A stretch of DNA of 64,000 nt from Mustela lutreola (GCF_030435805.1 NC_081305.1:56020001-56084000), one strand, 5' to 3'. Shown: positions 48,840-61,150, counted from the stretch's first letter. Made by a program: numbers and translations. Notes: generated from the letters alone by a model not told the origin.

Positions 48840-49813
48840 ACAGACACTTAAAAAGAACAAACTCTTCAAGTTCACTGAGCCCTGCTGGGCTCTGGGTTCT
48901 CACCAGGAATCATCCTAAGCCCTAGGAAGCCAGGGTTGCCGAATTGGGGCGGGAGGTCTTAGAAGCACACCAGCTACTGGCCAGTAGGGCGGCACTCTTG
49001 GGAAAACTGGGGAAAAGGTCTCAAGTCTGGGCAGATGCACTAGAAAACAGTGAGTCCTCCGGGTGGACACGGTACCAGGGACACGTGGCTTGGAGAGTAG
49101 GCTGTTGACTCTCCCAGAGCTCCATCAACCCCCTTGGCCAAATGCCTTTGTGCAGCAAACAACGCACACAATTCAGGGATTCTCCGTTTTGTGTTGCATC
49201 TTCTTTCTCGTTAGGAGCACCTGTTCTCTTTCTGCAAGCCTCCATGTCTTCCAGAGGAGGCGATCAACTCCCCAGCTGGAGAGAGCAAAGATTTATTGAT
49301 CTGAAGCTAAACCAATCCCAGGGTCTTCTTCACTTTGCCCTCTAATGGGTCAGGTGGGCACTTAACACACTTCCGGTCAATGAGCTATGCGGGGGCTGGG
49401 AGGGCAGGGTGGAAATTGCTGGAGGGCTTTGAAATCTTTCTCTCATTCTTCAAAAGGGTCCCAAGAATGAAGTTCTTTTTGCTGCCTCATGACGAGGCTG
49501 TCTGTATGTGACACCCGGTTATGTGGCAGCCCTTTTGGGACCATGAGGGAGCCAATCTGAGAGGAGTTGACAGCAGTTGAACACGAGAGATGGAACAGGG
49601 GTCACCGATGACACTGCTGTGCTGCTGACTTAACTAACCCCAGAGATGCCCCAACTTTGTGTCCTCTTGTAGAGGACACATAAATAGGTTAATTCAGCAA
49701 GTCAGTGACTTGCAGGAAGGAAGTGTCCTGGTACATGTAACAATATGTTCCCTGTGCCTTGGGGATCTGCTCTTGGAGCCAGCAAAGGAGGAGGGGCCAA
49801 GGGCCGCCTAATA
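48840..49813 (-). other. FUT2 3' UTR and downstream
   Basis: Probably FUT2 3' UTR on the minus strand, followed by the intergenic region. A candidate poly(A) signal, AATAAA on the minus strand, is at 49292-49297, about 520 bases after the stop. Confidence 0.45.
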
Positions 49814-50833
49814 TCAGTGCTTGAGTAGTGGGGAGAGGTCTGCCTGGATCCCAATCCACTCAGGCAGGAAAGCTGCCTCTGGCTTAAAGAGTTTGAGGAA
49901 GGGGGAGTCCGGCAGGGTGTAATTGGCTAGGTAGATGGTCTCGCCACCTGCGAGGTAGGCAGCCCAGATTCCAAATGTCCCAATGGTCATGATGGTGTGG
50001 TTACACTGCGTGAGCAGCGCAAAGTCCTTGGCAGGGGAGTTCTCGATGCCATTGCCCGCGAACACCACGTCCCCCAGGGAGGCGTCGATGTTCTCCCGAC
50101 ACCAGGTCATGCCATTGCTAGAGACCACAAAGACGGGGGAGTCGTAGCGGGCCCGGAACCACGCCAGGGCCTGCTCCAGGTACCGCCGGTCGGCGACCAC
50201 GCCCTTCCACACCTGCGGCATGACGTGCACGTAGTCCCCCCGGCGCACGTGGACTCCCACGAAGGTGCTTGGCTGTCTCCCATTCACCTGCAGGCCCCTT
50301 AGAAACTTCTGGGCGTCCTCCCGCACGTGGTCGTGCAAGGTGAACTCCTGCAGGATCTCGTCTCGCAGGTGGTGGTAGAAGGTCCAGGAGCAGGGGTAGC
50401 CGGTGAGGCGCACGTACTCCCCGGGGATGTGGCGGTAGCGCTCCTCCATCCAGTCGTTCAGGTGGTAGTTCTGCCAGGGGATGCGGCCGGCCGTGCTGCC
50501 GTGCAGGACCGGGAGGCTGATCCGGAAGATGGGGGCCAGCGTGCTGTGCATCTCGGCCGGGATGAAGGCCGGCCGCCCGTTCATCTTGGCCAGGGCGTAC
50601 AGGGTGGCATACTCGCCCATCTGGTTCCCCAGGCGGCCAATGGCGTTGATCGTCCACATGCCCCGGGGCAGCTGGCTGGTGGGACTTTCCGTCGCCAAAA
50701 CCAGCGTGTCAATGTCCCATGTGGGGCGAATCTTCGCTAGCCGTTGCTGAATGTGAAATATGGTGGAAGCCGTGAAGACAAAGAGGACGAAGTGGACCAT
50801 GGGGAAGAAGAAAGGCGTCTGATTGCTGAGCAT
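49814..50833 (-). CDS. FUT2: Galactoside alpha-1,2-fucosyltransferase 2 (secretor enzyme), single coding exon
   Basis: Golgi type II enzyme (GT11) that adds alpha-1,2-fucose to galactose in epithelia and secretions, setting secretor status. The product is 339 aa (human 343); four residues are missing from the stem. The start ATG at 50833 is chosen over an in-frame ATG 34 codons upstream. An acceptor CCTGACAG ends at 50836, two bases before it, and the protein then begins [15 protein letters not shown] like human. The membrane anchor is at about 8-26. The catalytic domain has [20 protein letters not shown] from 60 and HVRRGDY at 195-201. Trp150 aligns with the human residue hit by the common non-secretor stop and is intact. 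The frame has no lesions, so a working enzyme is expected. It points toward MAMSTR, its 3' neighbour. Confidence 0.98.
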   Translation of the reverse strand: MLSNQTPFFFPMVHFVLFVFTASTIFHIQQRLAKIRPTWDIDTLVLATESPTSQLPRGMWTINAIGRLGNQMGEYATLYALAKMNGRPAFIPAEMHSTLAPIFRISLPVLHGSTAGRIPWQNYHLNDWMEERYRHIPGEYVRLTGYPCSWTFYHHLRDEILQEFTLHDHVREDAQKFLRGLQVNGRQPSTFVGVHVRRGDYVHVMPQVWKGVVADRRYLEQALAWFRARYDSPVFVVSSNGMTWCRENIDASLGDVVFAGNGIENSPAKDFALLTQCNHTIMTIGTFGIWAAYLAGGETIYLANYTLPDSPFLKLFKPEAAFLPEWIGIQADLSPLLKH

Positions 50834-50837
50834 GGCT

Positions 50838-50963
50838 GTCAGGGAAGGGAGAGCAGGGAATGTTAGCTGGGGGGTGGGGGTGGGGTGGGGTGGGGAGGTG
50901 GGGTTGGGGTATTTGGAGGCCCTAGTGGGGTTCATGAATGAGCAAGGGCAGCTGTGTGTGCAG

Positions 50964-51003
<40 letters not shown>

Positions 51004-51949
51004 CAGATGGCTTTGCTGTGTGTGTGTGTCTCCAGGGGCGTGAACACTCAGGTGCGTGTACGGAGGTGGGTCTCCAGAGGGTGTGATGGGAGTGTGTTTA
51101 CATGCAGTTCATATGCTCCTGTTTACAAGATCTGACTACACCGTGTGTATTCACATACGGCCCGTGCATTGCAAGAGTGTGTGTGCGCGTGCATACGGGT
51201 ATCTACACACTGTATACCTATGTGGGTGTGTGTACATTTGCCTACATTTAACGGATATGTGTACGTTGTTTTGTAGAAAAGTATCTATCTCGTGTACATA
51301 CATGGGTGTGTATGCTATATAACATAGTGTGGACATATATACACACACATGAACACACGTTATGTATATATACCTTGTATGTTTGAATGTGGGTGTTTAT
51401 AGCCTGAATATACATACATGGGTGTCTACAGATAGGGAGTACATGTGTATAAACCTACTATTTACTGGGGATCCAGTTCCTAGAGAGGTCCATCTTTGCA
51501 TGCCCTGCCTACCTATATTTCCTTTGAAGGGAAATGGCCCAACCCATCCTGAATTCAACCATGTAGCTTGCCTACCCTCCTGGCCACAGCCAACCCAAGC
51601 ACAAGATAAACACCGGGTTCCACGGTGGCTTTGCCATTTACTGGTCACGACAGGTTGTAGGCCGGCTCTAAAAGATGAGTTGGTCAATTCTCTCTCGAAT
51701 ATTTTTACTGAAAGGTCAGAAGGCAACTGGCAGGTGAGAGTTGGTTTTCTTCTCCCCCGGGTGTCCGACACCCAGCTGAATTCAACAATTCAATTAGATT
51801 TTGACATTGTCTACCTGACTTAGTATCAGATCTGAGAGGTTAAAGAGTTCAGTCCCACTTCATACACCCCCTATAAGTCCTGAGTCATTCATGCTTCTTT
51901 TGACTAGTAGGTTATAAACTGACCCCCTCCTTAGGTTTGATAGTCTCCT
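50838..51949 (-). other. FUT2 5' intron, proximal part
   Basis: Intron sequence between the coding exon acceptor and the upstream repeats. It holds a (TG)n at about 50968-51000 and a longer TG/TA-biased stretch of tgtgtgtg and tatgtatata type to about 51380. Confidence 0.6.
50968..51000. repeat. (TG)n microsatellite
   Basis: About sixteen TG units, uninterrupted. Confidence 0.9.
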
Positions 51950-52440
51950 AGAATGGCTGGCAGAACTCAGAAAGGCACTTTACTTATGTTTACCAGTTTA
52001 TGATAAAGGAGACAGATGAATAACCAGAGGTAGTACGTAGGTAAGATCCAGAGGGAGCTTCTATCTCCCTGGACCACCTTCCTGGCTCATGGCTGTGTTT
52101 GCCAACTCAAAGGCTCTCCAAAACCCATTTAGGGATTTTATGGAGGTTTCATTATGTAGACACGCTTGATTAAATCATCAGTCACTGGTGATTAACTTAA
52201 TCTTCAGTCCTTCTCCCCTCCCCGGAGGTTGGGGGCTGGAGACGGAAGTTCGGAAGTTCGAATCTCTTCAAGCTTGGTCTTTCTGGTGACCAGACCCTGA
52301 AGCTACCTAGGGCCCTGAGAAGAGTCACCTCATCAAAGCAGAAGACACTCCTATCAGCCTATCACTCAGGAAATGCCAAGGGTTTCAGGAGCCATGTGCT
52401 GGAACTAGGGACAAAGACCAAATACCATTGTAGGAGACCA
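51950..52440. mobile_element. Ancient LTR-like fossil
   Basis: Contains pieces typical of an old mammalian LTR repeat (cactttacttatgtttacca, ggattttatggaggtttcat, aggaaatgccaagggttt, gggacaaagaccaaatac). Partial, broken and non-coding; the family is not certain. Confidence 0.45.
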
Positions 52441-53579
52441 CAGCAGGTGATGTTGAGAGAGGCGGGGCTAGAGTGGCTGGGACAGGACAGATGCAGGCTG
52501 AAGCAGAGGTAGCCAGTAACGGGGAGACACCTGAAGGGATGTGCAGAGACATAAAGAGAACTGGCCAAGAAAACCCAGAGAAAATCGCCCTCATATACTT
52601 ATACAGCCTGTTCTTTTCAACTCTGGTTGTAACAGAAATCAGTTCCAGGAGTGGGGTGGTTGCACTGGATGGACCTTCCGAGAGCACATGGGATTTACCG
52701 TAGTATCAAAGGAGGTAGGGGACATTGAGAATTCTCTATCCCAGGCCATACAAGTTGGACCAGTGATCTGTAGAGCAAAGCTGTTCATGAAGCTCCTACG
52801 CTGGGACTCCCTGAAACAAAGTAAAAGCCCCCAAAGGAGAGGGGTTTGAAGATACGGTTGTTGAGCATAATCCAAACAGTTGAAAGTGGAAGAAAGCAGG
52901 GAATGAGTTGGTGCTGACTCCCTATTACATGGCAGAAGCCAGTCAGGACAAGTGGAACAAGCAAGATGACTTAGGCTGACTACAGTTAACACTTCATTAA
53001 AGACTGCATCCAGGAATGACCAATGGGCTTTGTCATTCCACAGTCCAGGCTGGAACAACACTTGTACCATGTTGCCACAGTCAGAAGTCCAGGATTGGCC
53101 ACTGAACAACTGTGGAACTGGAAAAATGGGAATGGGGAGATGTGGGAAGAGTCAAAAAAATGAGACGTTTCTGCTTTCCTACCTCTTTCAAAGGCTTCCC
53201 TCTTCCTTCCCTGTGCACGAGAGCTTCCCAATCATTGTTTTTAAAACTCTTCCTCCTGAGCAGGATTTAATCAAAGCATATCCTGGAGGCTGTGCGCAAA
53301 GGTAGATTCAAGATGAAAGGTCTCTGGTTAACGTGGTCCAGGGCTTGGGTTCCTGGTCTAAGTATTGACTCAAGTGGCCATTAAGAAGAGAATAGTGGGG
53401 CTAAATCAAGCAGGGCGTGACCTGGTTCAACCTGGGAAGCCTCCAGAACCTGTGCAGGTGTGGTCCTTAATGATTATAGCCAATGAAAGTTGGCATGGGA
53501 CCTCATATAGCAATATCCCTGTTTCTAACTCATTGCTACCATCATCTGACCCACTAAGATCACATGCATTACCTTTCTT
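52441..53579 (-). other. FUT2 intron, unrecognised sequence
   Basis: No gene or clear repeat is identified. Open frames are short. Confidence 0.3.
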
Positions 53580-53759
53580 TCTCTAAGTTTTTATTTATTT
53601 GAGAGAGAGAGAGAGAGAGTGATAGAGAGCATGAGCAGGGAGGAGAGGGAGAAGCAGGCTCCCCACTGGCAGGGAACCTGACATGGGGCTCCATCCCAGG
53701 ATCCCAAGATCATGACCTGAGCTCAAGGCAGATACTTTACCAAGCCACCCAGGCGCTCT
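53580..53759 (-). mobile_element. CAN-SINE
   Basis: Minus copy from aagtttttatttatttgaga to aagccacccaggcgctc. Confidence 0.9.
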
Positions 53760-54773
53760 GCATTATCTTTCCAGAAGAAACTCCAGTTTCTCCACTAGAT
53801 GCCTGGGCTTGAGTTAAACCAACTCAGCTGGGGTCTGGGCCCCATGGGTCATCATTGGATGTTGAGTTTAACCCCAAGTGAACTCCTGGATGGTACAACC
53901 TCCTCTTGCCCTATTCATCTTGAATGTAAAGAGCCAGGGAGGCTGGATTTGCTGAATAAAGTTCACTTCACAACCGAGCTGATGCTGAGGATTCTGTCTT
54001 CCCGGTCAAAGTTCCAGATCAGGCCCCTTCCTCATGGCCACCGGAAGTGAAGCTTCTCTTCCCTAAACCCAACACAGAATGCACTTCGTTCAGGGACCAC
54101 GAGGACCCATACATAACTCTGCGGCTACCGGCACACGCTCTGGTCACAGGCTACTGACTGCAGGCTCCCACCCTCATTAGCTGTGGGATTCTGGACAAGT
54201 AACTCCACCTTTCTGAGGATTCAAACCACCTGGCCTGAGGACAAAACCAATACCTTTTGAGATCCTCACGTACAAAGCAAACAGTGCTGTTTTGTGGGGG
54301 CTCTGGGCCAGGCACCATTTTCACACTGGTCACGGTCATGGTCAAATCTAGCATTTAGGTCACAGAATTTGGAGGAGTCACACGTGGAGGATGGATGAGA
54401 TGGAAACCTACAAGAGGAATGAATTTCACTCCGAGGTTGGTGAGTTCTGGAACCAGCCAGGGTAGCCCCGCACGACCAGGTATAGACATGGTGGACTAAG
54501 CTGACTTTGGGGACTGTCCCTCTGAGTAGTGGGTGAGTATGTGCGGTTCTCCTTACCCTGAGGAATGTCCGATTTTTTTTATTATTATGGAGATGAGGGT
54601 CTGAGATAAAGCATATGTATGACAGCAACCAAAGCATAGACTGGATCAAGGAACTATATTGTTGCTCCCCCAACCCATAGACCTTGTGCACTGTGTGTTG
54701 GATTGTGTCTTTCTGCAGTAGGTATATTGAATGATAACTCCTTTTTTTTTTTAAAAAAAGACTTTATTATTGG
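53760..54773 (-). other. FUT2 intron, mostly unique
   Basis: No gene is seen. An AATAAA followed by a TTCACTT stretch near 53955-53970 on the plus strand may mark another old LTR-like piece, but I cannot name it. Confidence 0.3.
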
Positions 54774-54965
54774 GGTGCCTGGGTGGCTCAGTGGGTTAAG
54801 CCTCTGCCTTCGGCTCCGGTCATGGTCTCAGGGTCCTGGGATCAAGCCCCGCATCAGGCTCTTTGCTCAGCAGGGAGCCTGCTTCTCCCTCTCTCTCTGC
54901 CTGCCTCTTTCCTACTTGTGATCTCTCTCTCTCTCTATCAAGTAAATAAATAAATGAAATCTTTT
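54774..54965 (+). mobile_element. CAN-SINE
   Basis: Plus copy from ggggtgcctgggtggctcag to aaataaataaatgaaatctt. Confidence 0.93.
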
Positions 54966-55250
54966 TAAAAGATTTTTTAAATCTTTAAAGATTAAAAAAA
55001 TCTTTTAAAAAGATTTCATGTATTTATCTTTAAATTATTTATTTTATAATATAATAAATAATAATAATTTATATTATATATTATATAAAATATATAATAT
55101 ATAATGTATTATATTATATTATTATATATTATTATATATAATTAAGATGATATATTATTATATTTTATTATTATATATTATTTATTATTATATATGATAT
55201 ATTTTATTTATTCATTTAATCTTTAAAGATTTAAAAAAGCATTAAAAATA
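54966..55250. repeat. AT-rich palindromic tract
   Basis: Nearly pure A/T with internal inverted repeats (aatctttaaagatt, aaatcttttaaaaagattt) and long TATATTA/TAATATA runs. It lies between two SINEs in opposite orientation. Confidence 0.9.
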
Positions 55251-55455
55251 TTTCATTTATTTATTTGACAGAGAGAGACACAGAGAGAGGAAGGGAACAC
55301 AAGCAGGGGGAGTGGGAGAAGAAGCAGACTTCCTTGGGCCAAGCAGGGAGCCTGATGTGGGGCTGGAGCCTGATGTGGGGCTCGATCCCAGGATGCTGGG
55401 ACCATGACCTGAGCTGAAGGCAGACGCTTAACAATTAAGCCACCCAGGCACCCAG
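55251..55455 (-). mobile_element. CAN-SINE
   Basis: Minus copy with a duplicated gagcctgatgtggggct segment. It ends aagccacccaggcaccc. Confidence 0.9.
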
Positions 55456-55591
55456 TCGAAGACTAACTCGTGATACTGCAGGATATGACTTCATCTGGGG
55501 ACAGGGGTCTTCAGAGAAGTGACCAAGTTAAAACGAGGTCATCTTAAGGTTGACGCTAATTCAACATGACCAGTATCTTATAAAAAAAACT

Positions 55592-55795
55592 AAAACAGGG
55601 CACTCAGTTGGCTGAGCAACTGCCTTCTGCTCAGGTCATGATCCTGGAGCCCCAGGATCGAGTTCCGCATTGGTCGGGGGGGGGGGTCCCTGCTCAGCAA
55701 GGGGTCTGCTTCTCCCTCTGACCTTCTCCCTCTCATGCTTGCTTGCTCTCATTCCCTTTCTCTCTCAAATAAGTAAATAAAATCTTAAAAAAACA
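55592..55795 (+). mobile_element. Older CAN-SINE
   Basis: Plus copy with head gggcactcagttggctgagc and tail aataagtaaataaaatctta. A poly-G run sits in the middle. Confidence 0.85.
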
Positions 55796-55799
55796 AATA

Positions 55800-56460
55800 A
55801 ATAAAAGCAAAACTAGAACACAGCCCATGGTATATCGTGTGATCTGTGGGCCTCTTTATTGCCAGCTCATGATGTGTGGGCCTGGGGGACGGCTCAAGAG
55901 ACCATCTGTGTCAAGCAGATTCTCCCCCTTGGGAATCTGAAGTCGGGAGCAGAGAGGGGGTGGCTGGCTGGCGGTGGGGCTGGTGGCCAATCAGCCTATT
56001 AGGACTCACGCGCACCCATACTAAGTAAGATGCCATACTAAGGGCCAGAGAAATCCATGAACACAGGGGATTCGACCTGAGAATAAAAAGAGGGTTGTGA
56101 GGGAAAAATGGACAGTATGACTGCACCCCTGATGGCTTCCTGGTTCCTGTTTCCTCGAGGCCACCTGCACTTACATTCCTGTCCGGGTCCCAACACGACT
56201 CCTCATGACTCTGGGTAGAAGGAACTGTCTGGAGGCTGGGAGGCAGGAGGAAGCTGGGGAAAGAGGGGCCAGTCCAGGTAGGAGGAGGGAGTGCTCCCTG
56301 CGGAGTGGCCTCGTGCCTTCTTCCCACTTGTTCTGGGTGTTTCTCTCTTCCTTTTGCCAACTAGATTGTGAGCCTTCGAAGGGCAAGGAGTCGACCTGGC
56401 TCCTCTGTCTCGTTCCGAATTTACCAAGTACGGGACGTGGGACAAAAGGCACCAAGGGAA
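55800..56460 (-). other. FUT2 intron, unique
   Basis: No gene or repeat is recognised. Confidence 0.3.
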
Positions 56461-56464
56461 ATGC

Positions 56465-56705
56465 TTGTGGGAGGGCGGAAGGATGGAGGGAAGGAGAGAG
56501 GAAAGAGATGGAAAAAGAGACAGGGAAAGAGAAAGAAGAGGAACTAGACTGAGAGGAAGACAAGGACAGAGCCAGAGAGAGCAGGAGGAGAGAAAGACAA
56601 AGAGAGATGGAGACACAGAGAGAAAGAGGGAGACCGGGAGAGAGACAGAACGGAAAAACCGTGAGACAGGGTGAGAGACGGAAAGAGAAGGACAGAGAAA
56701 TAAAA
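56465..56705. repeat. GA-rich purine tract
   Basis: About 240 bases almost only of A and G on the plus strand (gagagaggaaagagatgg and similar). Expected to form unusual DNA such as triplex. Confidence 0.85.
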
Positions 56706-56834
56706 CAGGCGGGATGGACCTGCCCGCACTCAGTCCAGCTCTGTCCCCTGTTCTGTCCCAATTCTGCATCTCCAAGTGAGTCCCTGTTGGGATCATTCAG
56801 TCCCAGTCTCCTGATCACACACACAGCTCCGCGA

Positions 56835-56925
56835 AGGAAGGGACAGCGTCAGTCTTATTCCCTCTGTGTCCCCGGCAGCCCCCGGACATGGGGCTCAACA
56901 CACAGTAGGTGCGCAGGAAATGGAG
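56835..56925 (+). repeat. LINE L2 3' end fragment
   Basis: ggaagggacagcgtcagtct, then tgtccccggcagcccc and caacacacagtaggtgcgca match the L2 3' end pattern. Confidence 0.65.
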
Positions 56926-57454
56926 GCAGAAGGAATATGGGTCTGTGTCCACCTGTCAGGACCCAGTCATGATCCATCTGTTGCTTTTCCTCCTTGCCCA
57001 GGTGTCTGCCAACATCTCCATGTGTTGAGTTCTCTCTCTTTTTTTTTTCTTCTGAATCCATTTCCCAGCATCAAGTAGGTAAAAAAATGAATACTGGAAG
57101 GATGACCTTCACAATCAAACCTCGTAATTTCTGAGCTCGCCCTGAATATCCCCTGGAAATACGTTGACAGCAGACAGAAAGACAAGAAGGCTAGTTCTGT
57201 TGGGGTGGGGGGGCGCGCGGAAGGAAGACAGAATGTTCTAGAACAGAGTCTCTCTCAGCTTCCTTGGTGGTTTCCTGCTTCCTCCCTCGGGAAGAGGGAG
57301 GGTCCACTGTTGAGGGCCTAAGGGAAACACCTGCAGACCTTGGCCCCCCTGTCCTTGAGCCAGGCTGCGGGGAGAGGAGGGAGGGAGGCTTACAGGGTTA
57401 AGTCAGGCCAGTGTCTGGGAATGGGGGCAGATCTGGAGAGAAGCTCAGGGTAAT

Positions 57455-57545
57455 GCCGTCATCAGCCTCTGGTTGGCTATATGACCTTGACCGAGGGCCT
57501 TTACTTCTCAGTGTTGTCATCTAAAACTTGGGGCTTATTGCTCTC
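57455..57545 (+). repeat. MIR fragment
   Basis: tggctatatgaccttgaccg, then ttacttctcagtgttgtcat. MIR core, diverged. Confidence 0.6.
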
Positions 57546-57987
57546 CAGGGCTGTGTGAGCTCAACGTGGGTTCGGAAATCCGAACTGGATGCTTAAGGGC
57601 GTGGCCCAGTCCTGTAGGTGGTGCAAACAGGCCCATTTGAAAGCAAAGGCAAAGTGAGGCTCAGGGACTAGTCAGAGAGGGGCCTGGGGGGCAATCCTGG
57701 GGAAAGGCCAGAGCTGGGGCGCAGAGCTGGGCACAGGGAGTCTGGGAGAGCGGCTGGCCCGCCTGACACTCATGGGGAGGTTTGGGGTACTGCCAACAGC
57801 CAACCAGCCAGCCCCAGGGAGAGGCTTGATGGAAAACCCGGCTGCTTGGGGCAAGTGGGAGGAGCCTGCTTTCCCCACCACACCCCCTTCCTGGAAGTCA
57901 GAAAGTGCACCTCGTTATGGGTCCTGGGTACCTGCAGCCTCACGCAAGTTGCGGCCAGCCAGGGAGGGAGGGGCAAGAGGAAAGGTC

Positions 57988-58208
57988 ATAGGGCACCGGC
58001 AGGGCTCAGTCGGTTCCGCTCAGGTCAAGATCCCGGGGTCCTGGAATCGAACCCCGCGTCTGACTCCCTGCTCAGTGGGGAGGCTGCTTCCCCCTCGGCT
58101 CTAGCTCGTGCTCGCCCCCTCTTGCTCCATCTCAAATAAATAGGTAAAATCTTTAAAAACAAAACAAAAAAAAACAAAAAACAAAAAACAAAAAAAGAAA
58201 AAAAAGAG
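57988..58208 (+). mobile_element. CAN-SINE with AAAAC-rich tail
   Basis: Plus copy with head gggcaccggcagggctcagt and a CT-rich end. Its tail has turned into AAAAC repeats. Confidence 0.88.
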
Positions 58209-59400
58209 GAAGGGTCAAGATCCCTTCCTTCATCCGGGTCCCCTGGCTGCCGTCCCTTGGGCGATTGCCCCAGGCCGAGTGGAGAACCTCGGGGCCCCAA
58301 CTTTGAAGAAGGAGCCCAGCCTCCAGGTCCCTCGGAAAAATGGGGCCACCAATATCTATCCGTAATTTTTTTTAAACTCTCGGTCTCAAGTTCCAGGATG
58401 AACCTAGTCCTCTCCGTCCTCCCCCCATCTGGAGCCTAGCCCCAGGCGCCTCCCCGCCCCCATCCGTCTCCATCCCGCGAGCTGGCCTGGCCCCCCCCTC
58501 CTCAGCTCACCGCCCTCCCCGGGTTTCCCAACCCCACCCAGGCAGGCATTGCCACCAAGAAATAACTCCGTCTCCCACGTCCCGAGGCCCAGTGGTCACA
58601 CCCTGTGATTTGCGTGTCTGGTCTCCTCCGCACGGAAAGCCCCCTCCCTACCCCTTCGCAGCCTCTCCCCCAGGTAAGCCCAGATCACCCAGTTCAGTCC
58701 CCTCCCCTACCGCTCTGGGCACTGCTGGTTTGTCCTGTCATTCCCACAGCCCGGAATTCACACTGTAAGCGCTTCTCTGGGGAAGGACTTGGGACCCAGA
58801 AGTAAGGCCACCACTTTCAAGCCCCCACCGTGATTCCCAGGACTGGAACGGAAGGTGTGACTCCGGAGCCAGGGATCCCTGGGGCCACGGTCGGCGGGTG
58901 GGCGGGGGGAGAGTTGGGGACTCTAAGGACCCCTGGGTCCTGTGGTTGGGTCCCGCGTCCCTCCCGGAGGTCGGGGAGCAGACCCCGAGAAGCGACCAGG
59001 AAACTCAAGTACTACAGGTCTGCACAGTGATTCTCAGGTAGGTTCCAGGAAACGGTTGATGGAGGGAGGGAGCTGGCAGCCTGAGGCGGGGGAGGGGAGA
59101 ATGGGGGGTGATGGAGGAGGGTGGGGTTTCAGGTAATAGATCTGCTAGGAGGGAAGGTGAGGGTAGTCCAGAGGGGAGACGGCTGGGGGGCTGGAAGCAG
59201 GGGGGGGGGGCGCCTGGGCTTTAAAGGATGGACCCTCTCTTTTTGGAGACTCAGAGGAGGGCGCATCCCAGAGGAGGGATTCCTGAGTTCGAGTATGTCC
59301 CAGCCTCCCGCCCCGTGAGCGCGCGTGCGTATGTGTGTGCGCGCGTGTTCTCGCCCGCTTGCTGGGGGTCGGAGAGAGCCCCCCCACCCCCACCATCTCT
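58209..59400. other. FUT2 intron/upstream GC-rich DNA
   Basis: GC-rich unique sequence with a short alternating GCGCGTGTG tract near 59316-59350. No coding gene is supported. Regulatory function for FUT2 is possible. Confidence 0.35.
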
Positions 59401-59403
59401 CAC

Positions 59404-59480
59404 CTGATTCTGGCAGCAGGAATTGGGGTAGCCGGCGATGTGGCTGCTCTGCGAGCAGATCAGGGTGCTTCCACCCGTGA
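59404..59480 (-). other. Candidate FUT2 non-coding first exon
   Basis: Minus-strand donor GAATCAG|GTGAGAGA has its last exon base at 59404. It would pair with the coding-exon acceptor at 50836, giving an intron of about 8.6 kb, similar in scale to human. Only the donor side is supported; the far end is a guess. Confidence 0.35.
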
Positions 59481-59779
59481 GGTCAAGTCCTCACTCGGAA
59501 ATCTGACCCTCCCAGCACTAGTGGCCGGAAAACCCCGCCCAGGATCTACCTGGCCTCCCCGAGCAGTAGGGAGGCGGGGTGAGCTGGACTTGGGGAGCCA
59601 GGTGTGCCCGGAGCCCCGCCTCCTCCCTCCCCACGTGACCGCTGGGAAGCAGGCCAGGAAGACTCTCCGGAGGAGGAGGTCTGAGTCCCCACAGGTCAGC
59701 CTCTTCCAGACTCAGCCCTGTCAGGGTCCTGCTTTTATTTATTTCGGCAATAACGGGAGCGTTTCGTGGTCTGTCAGCC

Positions 59780-59935
59780 TCATTCCGTCTTCACAATTCT
59801 GTGACGGGCGACCCTCTCAGGAACCCTCCAGTACTGAGGGGGATACCGAGGCACAGACAGGGGAAGTAACTTGCTCAAAGTAGCACAGCTAGGAAGTCAG
59901 AGAAGCCAGAATTCCAAACCAGGCAGGCCAGAATT
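59780..59935 (-). repeat. MIR element
   Basis: Antisense MIR: ggggataccgaggcacagac, aagtaacttgctcaaagtag and cacagctaggaagtcagaga. Confidence 0.75.
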
Positions 59936-60570
59936 TTGGAAAACACCTGGCAAATACCAACTCTTCTCAATTTCCCTGCTTTTAGAGAGGATTCTCAGGA
60001 ACTCAGAATCCCGTTATCGTACATCAGCCGGCCAGGCTATGCTGGTCTACCGCTGCCAAAATCAAATGCCAAGATCAAGGAGGAACTTTTCCGGGGAGGG
60101 AATGAGGCAGGCACCTCCAGAGCGCCCCCCCCCCCCAACAATCCTAACATTGAAACAGGGTGGAGCAGCCCCTCCTGGTCCCTCAGTGAGGCGACAGGAG
60201 GCTTGCTGCACCCGCTGTAAATCTCACAGTCCACCCCTTCGCTGCAAAATAAGAATCGGAATCTGATCAAGTCTCCGGGGTGAGCGCCAGCTTCCAGAAA
60301 ACAGGAGGATAGAGTTGCCCCGTGAATGGACACCATGAGGGCATCAGGAGCCAAATCCAGAGTGTGGGACTGTCTACAGGACCACGTGACCTGGTTTCCC
60401 TGACTTTGGAGAAAAAGAAAAAGATGAAGAAGCAAGGGGAGCCTTATAATATATGCAGAGCAGATCTTGGGCTCAGAAATGTATAAATGGATTTTTTTTT
60501 AACCTATATGGATGTCTGACCAGATATCCGAAAGTCACCAGGGTGCAGGACATGTCTGTTCTATGTCATC
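59936..60570. other. Unique flank upstream of FUT2
   Basis: No gene, RNA or repeat is recognised. Confidence 0.3.
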
Positions 60571-60573
60571 TTT

Positions 60574-60772
60574 TTTTTTTTTTTTTAAAGATTTTATTTA
60601 TTTATTTGACAGAGAGAGACCACAAGTAGGCAGAGAGGCAGGCAGAGAGAGAGAGGAGGAAGCAGGCTCCCTGCTGAGCAGAGAGCCCGATGCGGGACTC
60701 GATCCCAGGACCCTGAGATCATGACCTGAGCCGAAGGCAGCGGCCCAACCCACTGAGCCACCCAGGCGCCCC
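60574..60772 (-). mobile_element. CAN-SINE, young
   Basis: Minus copy close to consensus, with a TSD, tgttctatgtcatcttt, on both sides (60557-60573 and 60773-60789). Confidence 0.95.
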
Positions 60773-60774
60773 TG

Positions 60775-61150
60775 TTCTATGTCATCTTTAGCAGTGTTGA
60801 TCCTCAGTCACTAAGTGCTGCAGTAACATCAGACAACCACTGTGACAACTATAAATTCCTCCTAGATGCCCAGAATGCCCCCAGGACAGTACTCCCCAAG
60901 AGGATAGCCTTGTACCCCGTCAGCAGGACCAGCAGCTGGTAAATGCTTAGCAACCAGCTCTGGGCTGGCGGGCGTGGGGGTGGTGGGAATCCCTGCTAAG
61001 TAGTGTTTGCCAATTTCCACAGTGTAAAGATCACACACCCCCACCCCGTCTTCCTCCTGCCCATTCATCTTCGGTGTTTCTGATTGGAGCGTGGGCACAC
61101 CTCCAACATACTGGGGGTCAGGTTCTGGACAACCACTGTAAAGTAAATAT
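60775..61150. other. Unique flank
   Basis: Nothing recognised apart from the SINE duplication at its start. Confidence 0.3.

Noticed and set aside
48455-52440. Coding endogenous retrovirus
   Set aside because: Only old, broken LTR-like pieces are seen, with no gag, pol or env-like frame.
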